NCBI GenBank assembly: GCA_004292855.1
Contig: RDXN01000081.1
Location: forward strand, 1-43,645
Length of the DNA stretch: 43,645 nt
Direction of reading: 5' to 3'
Source of the DNA: Cytophagales bacterium
GTDB taxonomy: Bacteria > Bacteroidota > Bacteroidia > Cytophagales > Spirosomataceae
The position numbers and the translations under genes are program-made. Shown one piece after another: positions 1 to 7,194 of this stretch. Each line of letters begins with the position of its first letter. The stretch's first letter is position 1. The notes beneath the pieces are model-generated. The model did not search any database and was not told the origin of the DNA. It saw only the letters and a program-made list of their open reading frames with translations.

Positions 1-65
1 GCCACACCTGTCACCTGCAAATGGGGCAGACCGAGTAGTTGCTGATAGAAGTCGGTTTCTTGCAT
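1..65 (-). CDS. ISL3-type transposase, 5' end only (runs off the left edge)
   Basis: On the minus strand an ATG at 65-63 opens a frame with no stop to the window edge, giving about 21 residues that begin MQETDFYQQLLGLPHLQV. This resembles, from memory, the start of ISL3-family transposases, in which a Tyr-rich helix and a Leu-Gly-Leu turn precede the zinc-binding region. The rest of the gene lies outside the window, so no catalytic residue can be checked. If correct, the right end of the insertion sequence lies somewhere in 66-244; I could not identify a terminal inverted repeat there. An IS next to a restriction-modification gene fits a mobile defence region. It could be a chance frame, since only a short piece is visible. 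Confidence 0.5.
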   Translation of the reverse strand, partial: MQETDFYQQLLGLPHLQVTGV

Positions 66-244
66 AAATAAAGGTAATCCCAGAAATTGTCAGAGAACCA
101 GTAAGATGAGGTTAGTTTGCTGCTCTGAATCGGCTACAAACCGACTTTTTAATCCAACCCCTTTCGTGTAGTTTAGCGGCAAACACAACGGATACGTTAT
201 ACCGTCGCAACGTAAATGCGCTATAGGATAAGCCCAAAACTACT

Positions 245-3200
245 ATGAGTTTCAAACGAGTTTTAGAAAAATACCGTAAAATATCATTCTCCGAACGAGA
301 CAAAGGCGACCGCTTTGAGCGGTTGATGAAAGCCTACCTACTCACTGACCCCAAGTATGCTGTTACATTCAGAAAGATTTGGCTGTGGAATGAGTTTCCG
401 GGACGAAACGATTTAGGGGGCCACGACACAGGTATTGATTTGGTGGCCCTGACCCACGAGGGCGATTATTGGGCTATTCAGTGCAAGTGTTACGCGGAAA
501 CCGCAGTCATCGACAAACCTGCCGTTGATAGTTTTCTGGCAACGTCGAGTCGGCATTTTAAAGGTGAAGATGTAAAAACCCACTCGTTCGCGCATCGGCT
601 TTGGATTTCCACCACCATCAAGCCGTGGAGTGGCAATGCCGAGGAAGCTATCAAAAACCAAACGCCACCCGTTTCAAGAATTAATTTATTTGATCTCACT
701 GACGCGCCCGTTGATTGGGAAAAAATAGAGCAGGGCATTACGGGCGAAGCCGCACGGATTACCAAAAAGCAACTACGTTCCCACCAAATCAAAGCCCTAG
801 AGAAAGCGCATGAGCACTTCAAAGCCAACGAGCGGGGTAAACTCATAATGGCGTGTGGGACGGGCAAAACATTTACGGCCCTGCGGATTGCAGAAACTGA
901 GACCGAAGGCAAAGGGCTTATCCTGTTTTTAGTGCCTTCCATTGCCTTGTTAGGGCAAACCCTTAACGAGTGGTATGCCGATGCCATAGAACCCATTCGG
1001 GCTATCTGTATTTGCTCAGACCCTGAGATAAGCAGGAGTCGAAAGAAATTAGAAGACATTGATACCTCGTCGGTGGTGGATTTGGCTTTGCCCGCATCAA
1101 CCAATGTAAACAGCATCGTTAACCAGTTTGTCGCGTTCGACCAGACGGAACACAAGGGCTTAACCGTCGTTTTTTCTACCTATCAATCCATCGAGGTCAT
1201 TGCCAAAGCACAGAAGGCAATCGCAAAATCGAACCCTGCTTATGCTCAGTTTGATCTAATCATTTGCGACGAAGCCCACCGGACAACGGGCGTTTCACTG
1301 GCCGACGAAGACGAGAGTGCCTTTACCAAAGTGCATAACAACGAGTTCATACGGGCCAAAAAACGCCTGTACATGACAGCCACACCCCGGCTCTATGACG
1401 ACAACACGAAAAGCAGAGCAGCCCAGGCCGACGCGCTGTTGTGTTCGATGGACGACGTACGCTTGTATGGTGAGGAAATCTACCGGATTGGTTTTGGCGA
1501 GGCTGTTGAGAAAGGGTTGTTGACCGACTATAAGGTACTTATTCTGACCCTCAATCAGAACGATGTACCACCGGCAGTGCAACAAATCCTTAAAAATCAG
1601 GAAGGTGAAATTAACACAGCCGATGCTCCGAAACTCATTGGCTGTGTCAATGCACTATCGAAACAGATTTTAGGCGATGAGGGGATCATCAACGAAACCG
1701 ACCCCGAACCCATGCGTCGGGCATTGGCGTTCTGTCCGAGCATTGCACTTTCGCAACGAATCACGGATAACCTCAACGTCGTTTCGGAATCGTATATAGC
1801 CGCGCTACCTGCCGACAAACAAGAGGTAATGCAGTTTGTTGCGTCGAAGCATATTGATGGCTCCATGAACGCCACCGGACGCGGTGAACTATTGGCATGG
1901 CTTAAAGACGAACCTGCCGAACGCGAATGCCGTGTGCTGACTAATGTGCGCTGCATGAGCGAGGGCGTTGATGTGCCTTCGTTAGATGCCGTTTTGTTTC
2001 TGTCGGCACGGAACTCGCAGGTCGATGTGGTGCAATCGGTGGGGCGGGTAATGCGACGCGCACCGGGCAAAAAATACGGCTATATCATTATCCCGATTGT
2101 GATTCCTGCCGATGTTGAACCCGACAAAGCTCTGGACGATAACGAGCGGTATCGGGTAGTCTGGACGGTTTTGAACGCGCTCCGGGCGCATGACGACCGA
2201 TTTAATGCCACTGTCAACAGAATAGACCTCAACAAAAGCCGACCCGCGCAAATTCTGGTGGGTCGTCCCGATGTGTCGTTTGACGAAACAGGCAACCCCG
2301 TTTCTGCTACCGACTCCGGCAACGGAACGGCTGCCCAGAACATTGCTAACCAGCTTGCCATTCAGTTTGAACAACTCCAATCGGTTGTGTTTGCCCGGAT
2401 GGTGCAGAAAGTAGGCAATCGGCGGTATTGGGAGCAGTGGGCCAAATCGGTGGCCGAGATTGCCCAACACCATACCGAACGTATTACCAAACTCATTCGC
2501 GAAGACCCCCAACACCAAACCGAGTTCGACGGGTTTCTGAAAGGACTTCACCAAAACATCAATCCAAGCATCAGCCAGGCCGAGGCCATTGAAATGCTGT
2601 CGCAGCATATCATAACCCGGCCCGTTTTCGATGCGCTGTTCGAGGGGTACTCATTTGTACAGAATAACCCCATGAGTCAGTCCATGCAGAAAATGCTTGA
2701 TTTGCTCGAAGAACAGTCCCTTGAGAAAGATACCGAAACCCTGAACAAGTTCTATGAATCGGTCCGAATGCGGGCCGCTGGCATTGACAATGCAGAGGGC
2801 AAACAACGCATTATTATTGAGTTGTACGACAAGTTCTTTAAAACGGCGTTTCCCAAGCTGGTCGAAAAGTTAGGCATCGTTTATACGCCCGTTGAGGTCG
2901 TTGATTTTATTATTCAGTCGGTGGCCGACGTTCTGCAAAGCGATTTTGGCCGAAGCATTTCCGACGAAAACGTTCACCTGCTCGACCCCTTTACCGGCAC
3001 AGGCACGTTTATTACCCGGCTGCTGCAAAGCGGACTGATTAAACCCGACGACTTAGAACGCAAATACCGCCACGAACTCCACGCCAACGAAATCGTTCTG
3101 CTGGCCTATTACATTGCCACCATCAACATCGAAAATGCTTTCCACGACGCAACCCCCGACCCCGACGATGGCCCCGGCAAAGCCAACTACATTCCGTTCG

Positions 3201-5182
3201 AGGGCATTGTGCTGACCGATACCTTTCAATTGGGCGAAACCCCCGCTGGCGAAAAGCTGTTTTCCGAAATGTTTCCGCAAAACTCCGCACGGGTGGAGCG
3301 ACAGCAAAAGGCCCCACTACGCATCATTATCGGCAACCCGCCCTATTCGGTGGGGCAAAAATCGGCCAACGACAACGCCCAGAATCAGGCATACCCCAAC
3401 CTCGACCGGCGCATTGCCCAGACCTACGCCAAACTGACCGATGCCACCAATAAAAACTCGCTCTACGACAGCTACATCAAAGCCTTTCGGTGGAGTACCG
3501 ACCGCTTAGGGCCAACCGGGGGCATTATCTGTTTCGTCTCGAACGGAGCCTGGATAGACGGTAACAGTGCCGATGGCTTTCGGAAATCGCTGGGCGAGGA
3601 ATTTACGTCGATCTACGTCTTTAACCTGCGGGGCAACCAACGCACGAGTGGCGAACTAAGCCGAAAAGAAGGCGGCAAGATTTTTGGTAGTGGTAGCCGC
3701 ACACCCATTGCCATCACGCTGCTGGTAAAAAATCCTGCCGTTAAAACCGACCGGGCCACGATTCATTACCGCGATATTGGCGATTATCTGGACCGCGACG
3801 AGAAGCTGAAAATTGTTCAGAACATCAAAACCGTTGCCCACCCCGCCTTTGCCGCCACCACCCTGCAACCCAATGAGCATGGCGACTGGATTAGTTTGCG
3901 GAACAATGCCTTTGGCGCGTTTATTCCGTTGGGCGACAAAGACGACAAGACCAACAAAAACACATTTTTTGTCCCACTTTATAGCAATGGTTTAAAAACA
4001 CAACGCGATGCCTGGTGCTACAATTCTAACAAACGCCTGTTAGAGACCAATATTCAGACACACATTGATTTTTACAACGAACAACGTCAAAAGTTCACCG
4101 CCTTAAAAGGGGAAAATAGCCAGATCGAACTGAGAAACGCTGTTGATAGAAATTCAACTAAAATAAGCTGGACAAGGGCTTTAGAGTGGGATGCTGAAAA
4201 GAACAAAGCTATCCATGTTAATGACGGCACTTTCCAGATGGCTTACTATCGTCCCTATTTCAAACAGTTTCTTTATTTCTCAAAGGCACTGAATGAAATG
4301 CAATACCAAATCCCCAAACTCTTCCCAAAACCATCCCTCAAAAACTTGGTGATTTGTGTTTCGGCCAACTACAAAGACGGCTCGGTATTGATAACCAATC
4401 AAATTCCTGATTTACACTTTAACGGGGATACGCAAGCCTTCCCCCTTTACTACTACGAAGAGGCTCCGACTCAGCAACTCGGTATGTTCGATCAGGACGA
4501 TACCCAGAAGTACGTCCGTCGGGATGCCATCAGCAACTTTATTCTGGAACGGGCTATCCGGCAATACGGCAAAACCGTAACCAAAGAAGACATTTTCTAC
4601 TACGTGTACGGCTTTTTGCACAGCCCCGATTACCGCGAAACCTTTGCCAACGATTTGAAAAAAATGCTGCCCCGCTTGCCGTTGGTCGAGACCGTGCGCG
4701 ATTTTTGGGCCTTCAGCAAAGCCGGTCGCCAATTAGCCGAACTGCACCTAAACTACGAAACCGTTGCCCCCATGCCCGGCGTAGTTGAACTCTATGATCG
4801 CCCCATTATGGTAAGTGTCTCCAAGCAGGCCAACGCCGAAGAAATGGAGTACCTGAATTACCGGGTCGAAAAGATGCGGTTCCCCCGCAAAGGCCAGAAA
4901 GACAGCATCATCTACAACAGTCAGATCACAATAGACAACATTCCCGCAAAGGCATACGAGTATGTCATCAACGGCAAAAGTGCCATTGAGTGGGTCATGG
5001 AACGCTACCAGATCACGACCCACAAAGACAGTGGCATTACCAACAATCCCAACGACTGGTCGGCAGAGGTGGGCAAACCCCGCTATATTCTGGATTTGCT
5101 GTTGAGCATTATTCACGTGAGCGTACAGACGGTGGACATTGTAAACAGCTTACCAAAACTTGATTTTGCCAATAGCAACTAA
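245..5182 (+). CDS. Type ISP restriction-modification enzyme (nuclease-helicase-methyltransferase in one chain)
   Basis: A single polypeptide of 1645 residues that should both methylate and cleave DNA, with translocation powered by ATP. Domains in order: an Mrr-like PD-(D/E)xK nuclease (D65 in GIDLVAL, then Q79-C-K81); a superfamily 2 helicase with Walker A GTGKT near 205, DEAH near 342 and motif VI QSVGRVMRR near 600; a helical coupler; an N6-adenine methyltransferase with motif I DPFTGTGTF near 913 and catalytic NPPY near 1030; and a C-terminal region of about 500 residues expected to hold target recognition. The order and length match the LlaGI/LlaBIII type (about 1570 residues). All key motifs are intact, so it is probably active. 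No separate specificity subunit is present or needed. It sits between a probable insertion sequence and a toxin-antitoxin-like pair. Confidence 0.95.
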   Translation: MSFKRVLEKYRKISFSERDKGDRFERLMKAYLLTDPKYAVTFRKIWLWNEFPGRNDLGGHDTGIDLVALTHEGDYWAIQCKCYAETAVIDKPAVDSFLATSSRHFKGEDVKTHSFAHRLWISTTIKPWSGNAEEAIKNQTPPVSRINLFDLTDAPVDWEKIEQGITGEAARITKKQLRSHQIKALEKAHEHFKANERGKLIMACGTGKTFTALRIAETETEGKGLILFLVPSIALLGQTLNEWYADAIEPIRAICICSDPEISRSRKKLEDIDTSSVVDLALPASTNVNSIVNQFVAFDQTEHKGLTVVFSTYQSIEVIAKAQKAIAKSNPAYAQFDLIICDEAHRTTGVSLADEDESAFTKVHNNEFIRAKKRLYMTATPRLYDDNTKSRAAQADALLCSMDDVRLYGEEIYRIGFGEAVEKGLLTDYKVLILTLNQNDVPPAVQQILKNQEGEINTADAPKLIGCVNALSKQILGDEGIINETDPEPMRRALAFCPSIALSQRITDNLNVVSESYIAALPADKQEVMQFVASKHIDGSMNATGRGELLAWLKDEPAERECRVLTNVRCMSEGVDVPSLDAVLFLSARNSQVDVVQSVGRVMRRAPGKKYGYIIIPIVIPADVEPDKALDDNERYRVVWTVLNALRAHDDRFNATVNRIDLNKSRPAQILVGRPDVSFDETGNPVSATDSGNGTAAQNIANQLAIQFEQLQSVVFARMVQKVGNRRYWEQWAKSVAEIAQHHTERITKLIREDPQHQTEFDGFLKGLHQNINPSISQAEAIEMLSQHIITRPVFDALFEGYSFVQNNPMSQSMQKMLDLLEEQSLEKDTETLNKFYESVRMRAAGIDNAEGKQRIIIELYDKFFKTAFPKLVEKLGIVYTPVEVVDFIIQSVADVLQSDFGRSISDENVHLLDPFTGTGTFITRLLQSGLIKPDDLERKYRHELHANEIVLLAYYIATINIENAFHDATPDPDDGPGKANYIPFEGIVLTDTFQLGETPAGEKLFSEMFPQNSARVERQQKAPLRIIIGNPPYSVGQKSANDNAQNQAYPNLDRRIAQTYAKLTDATNKNSLYDSYIKAFRWSTDRLGPTGGIICFVSNGAWIDGNSADGFRKSLGEEFTSIYVFNLRGNQRTSGELSRKEGGKIFGSGSRTPIAITLLVKNPAVKTDRATIHYRDIGDYLDRDEKLKIVQNIKTVAHPAFAATTLQPNEHGDWISLRNNAFGAFIPLGDKDDKTNKNTFFVPLYSNGLKTQRDAWCYNSNKRLLETNIQTHIDFYNEQRQKFTALKGENSQIELRNAVDRNSTKISWTRALEWDAEKNKAIHVNDGTFQMAYYRPYFKQFLYFSKALNEMQYQIPKLFPKPSLKNLVICVSANYKDGSVLITNQIPDLHFNGDTQAFPLYYYEEAPTQQLGMFDQDDTQKYVRRDAISNFILERAIRQYGKTVTKEDIFYYVYGFLHSPDYRETFANDLKKMLPRLPLVETVRDFWAFSKAGRQLAELHLNYETVAPMPGVVELYDRPIMVSVSKQANAEEMEYLNYRVEKMRFPRKGQKDSIIYNSQITIDNIPAKAYEYVINGKSAIEWVMERYQITTHKDSGITNNPNDWSAEVGKPRYILDLLLSIIHVSVQTVDIVNSLPKLDFANSN

Positions 5183-5531
5183 CCGGGTTTGGTAGGAGTC
5201 AGGGTAAACGGTATCGGCTTCTACGGCTGGGGCTATGTCGCGTCCCGCCCGGTCAGATGCACCCGTTTTTTGCTCACCCCCGCCTATATGAAACGGGAGT
5301 GATTCAAAAGGAATCTATTGTTTCGCCAGCCTCAACAAGGTTGATACATCCGTTGATTTCAGGTCAAGAAATGTCTTGACTAATCTTTAGTGTAATTGCT
5401 GGCAGTTGATAGCAGTTGCTTTACGTTCGACTCAGTGGCAATCAACCTCGATAAAATTATTTTCGTTGTTACTATTGCATGTAATATGATTTTGTATTAG
5501 TTTTGAATCAACAATCAAGCCCGCTGCCGAG
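5183..5531. other. Intergenic stretch between the restriction enzyme and the ART/Xre operon
   Basis: I see no convincing coding frame in these 349 bases. A weak dyad (CCCGTTT near 5270, AAACGGG near 5290) could end restriction-enzyme transcripts. The right-hand 80 bases are AT-rich, unlike the neighbouring genes, and contain the promoter listed separately. Confidence 0.5.
5474..5505 (+). promoter_or_regulatory. Predicted Bacteroidota promoter of the ART/Xre operon
   Basis: TAGTTTTG at 5498-5505 is an exact match to the Bacteroidota -7 consensus TAnnTTTG, with ATTG at 5474-5477 about 20 bases upstream as the -33 element. The transcription start would fall near 5510, some 20-45 bases before the two candidate GTG starts. 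No clear dyad overlaps it, so where the Xre protein would bind cannot be read by eye. Confidence 0.5.
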
Positions 5532-5990
5532 GTGTTAATAAATCGGAGAAAACCAGTGCAAATCATTACCGACTACACCCGCGATGCGTATCGCGACATT
5601 AACCGCAGTCTGCTAAACGGTATCGTCAGCGAACAGGCCGCGCAACTTATTGAAGCTATAAGCGATCTGCCAGCCAAACCCGGCACAACCTACCGCACGT
5701 TTTGGGTTGACGATTTAGAGGGATTTATTGAAACCCTCAAAGCAAGACAAATCGTTTTTGAAGCGTTTACCAGTACAAGCCGTTCACAGTACATAGCGGG
5801 TAAGTTTAGGGGTAATGTCAGGCTAACAATCGAAGGCTACAGCGGGCGCGACATTGCCCCGTACAGCGATGCTCCCAACGAAGTAGAAACGCTCTATCTG
5901 CCCGGTCGAACGTTTCGGGTACGTCGGGTGAAGGTGCAGAAAATAGCGGGCAAAATTGGTGTGATTGAAGCGGATTTAGTGGAACTCTAA
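5532..5990 (+). CDS. Small ADP-ribosyltransferase, probable toxin of an ART/Xre pair
   Basis: Predicted to transfer ADP-ribose from NAD+ to a target, probably an arginine. The 152-residue chain shows the R-S-E signature of the ADP-ribosyltransferase exoenzyme fold: an N-terminal DYTRDAYRDIN helix (14-24), R55 in TYRTFW, the FTSTS strand (79-83), and an E117-x-E119 motif in NEVETLYLPGRTFRV. ExE is typical of arginine-specific enzymes. There is no signal peptide or delivery domain, so it should act in its own cell. The start is uncertain: GTG at 5532 or GTG at 5556, the latter with GGAGA 6 bases upstream. An Xre-family gene follows 33 bases downstream on the same strand. The toxin-antitoxin reading is inference. 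It differs from RES toxins, which share the fold but also pair with Xre proteins. A housekeeping ADP-ribosylating enzyme is the alternative. Confidence 0.78.
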   Translation: MLINRRKPVQIITDYTRDAYRDINRSLLNGIVSEQAAQLIEAISDLPAKPGTTYRTFWVDDLEGFIETLKARQIVFEAFTSTSRSQYIAGKFRGNVRLTIEGYSGRDIAPYSDAPNEVETLYLPGRTFRVRRVKVQKIAGKIGVIEADLVEL

Positions 5991-6023
5991 CCGGAACCGG
6001 AACCGACAAACCGGCCTACAATC

Positions 6024-6419
6024 ATGGTTACACAGGAAGAGAAAACCGTATTGGTTAGCCAGGCCAGTACGCTGGGCGAACGGATGCAGTCAGCCGGGCC
6101 GGGAAAAGCTGTTATACCGACTGTACCGGAATCATACGGCTTTGATTTTGTAGAAGAAGAAGTAGAAGCACCCGGCGAAGTGTTACCCGGCGAGGGGTTG
6201 AGACTGTCGAACATAGCCGATGCCATGCCGGAACTGATTGTAGCCCTTCGCAAATGGCGAGGCATGACACAGGCTCAGTTAGGCGAAGCCATTGGCTATC
6301 CGGCCCCCGTCGTTGGCAACATAGAGCAGGGTAGGCGACGGTTAGGCTTAAAAACGTTAGGCGACATTTTCGATGCGTTGGGCGGTGAATTGTACATTGA
6401 GTTCAGGGAGAAGAAATAA
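6024..6419 (+). CDS. Xre-family HTH protein, probable antitoxin/repressor
   Basis: A 131-residue protein with an N-terminal region of about 68 residues that is acidic around 42-58 (FVEEEVEAPGEVLPGE), then an Xre/Cro helix-turn-helix at about 68-125 containing MTQAQLGEAIG and VVGNIEQGRRRL. The acidic part could wrap and block a basic partner; the HTH would bind operator DNA. It lies 33 bases after the ADP-ribosyltransferase gene, and the spacer holds the short repeat CCGGAACCGGAACC. Toxin-first order with an Xre partner is common in RES-Xre and HigBA systems. A hairpin terminator follows directly, so the two genes look like a self-contained bicistronic unit. The DNA-binding call is firm; the antitoxin role is inferred from neighbourhood. 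Confidence 0.8.
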   Translation: MVTQEEKTVLVSQASTLGERMQSAGPGKAVIPTVPESYGFDFVEEEVEAPGEVLPGEGLRLSNIADAMPELIVALRKWRGMTQAQLGEAIGYPAPVVGNIEQGRRRLGLKTLGDIFDALGGELYIEFREKK

Positions 6420-6444
6420 AGCCGTTGTCAATAGCTGACACACG

Positions 6445-6476
6445 AACGCCCGAACCTCAACAGGAACGGGCGTTTT
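6445..6476 (+). terminator. Intrinsic terminator of the ART/Xre operon
   Basis: AACGCCCG (6445-6452) pairs perfectly with CGGGCGTT (6467-6474) across a 14-base loop, and four T follow on the plus strand. It begins 25 bases after the Xre stop codon. Confidence 0.75.
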
Positions 6477-6510
6477 GATTTTAGGGGCCAAACGGGACCG
6501 TAGAGTGATG

Positions 6511-6705
6511 TTAAGAGCCACATGAGCCGCAACCTTCTTCCATTGTACATACTGCGCCTGATGCCTCGTTGTGAGCGTTCATTATGCGGTTGTATAAGTC
6601 TGGGTTGTCGGTAAGGTTAGTTGTTCTCTCTATGCCAAATTGGGCCGCAAGGGTAGAGGGTACGGCGGCTGGCTGGCCCTCGTACCATAGGATTGTATTT
6701 TCCAT
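6511..6705 (-). CDS. Small hypothetical protein with a cysteine-rich tail
   Basis: A 64-residue frame I do not recognise. The body contains WYEGQPAAVPSTLAAQFGI and a DNPDLYNRIMNAHN segment; the C-terminus is C53, then GCGSCGS with C59-x2-C62, resembling a metal- or thiol-binding tail. There is no signal peptide or membrane segment. The ATG at 6705 is followed by normal codon use, and the frame sits alone between the terminator at 6445-6476 and the tRNA, with no other gene able to claim it. The Cys/Gly tail recalls modified-peptide precursors, but no maturation enzyme is nearby. It could still be a chance frame. Confidence 0.4.
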   Translation of the reverse strand: MENTILWYEGQPAAVPSTLAAQFGIERTTNLTDNPDLYNRIMNAHNEASGAVCTMEEGCGSCGS

Positions 6706-6903
6706 GTGTGCAGGTGTTTTGTTCCAAGTGGCAATCTACAACGCACCCAAGCGGGACAAAAGCAGAGTGTGAGATTAAATTTTAGTAGCCAAACATAAGC
6801 TGTTGCATTGGAAGAAGGACAATAATCATTGCACATATTTTGCCTGTACTGAGTGCATAATTTCTTTTATGTGCAAATGATGTGCAAACGGCTGAAAATG
6901 AAG

Positions 6904-6931
6904 AAGCCACTCTATTTGTATAGAGTGGCTT
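6904..6931. terminator. Perfect 12-bp hairpin downstream of tRNA-Thr
   Basis: AAGCCACTCTAT (6904-6915) is the exact reverse complement of 6920-6931, around a 4-base loop. It begins about 30 bases past the tRNA 3' end in the tRNA's direction. No strong T run follows on either strand, so it may be a 3' processing or attenuation hairpin rather than a classic terminator. Confidence 0.6.
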
Positions 6932-6962
6932 AACTTGTTAATTATTAGGCTTTTAACCTTTG

Positions 6963-7035
<73 letters not shown>

Positions 7036-7138
7036 TTTTACTTTTACTGGCGCCGATTACGTTGCGGTGAATCGTGGTGCAAAAGTAGGCCTTCTGATGA
7101 TACTGTGCAAGTTTTTGCCAAAAAAAGATGAAAAAATT

Positions 7139-7168
7139 AAGGCCCACTTTAATGTTGAAGCGGGCCTT
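7139..7168 (-). terminator. Intrinsic terminator of the DUF349 gene
   Basis: Read on the minus strand, AAGGCCCGCTT pairs with AAGTGGGCCTT (one G-T pair) and is followed by AATTTTTTC. It begins 27 bases after the stop codon at 7195. Confidence 0.8.
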
Positions 7169-7194
7169 AAAAATAGTTTGTTGTATATCAGGTA

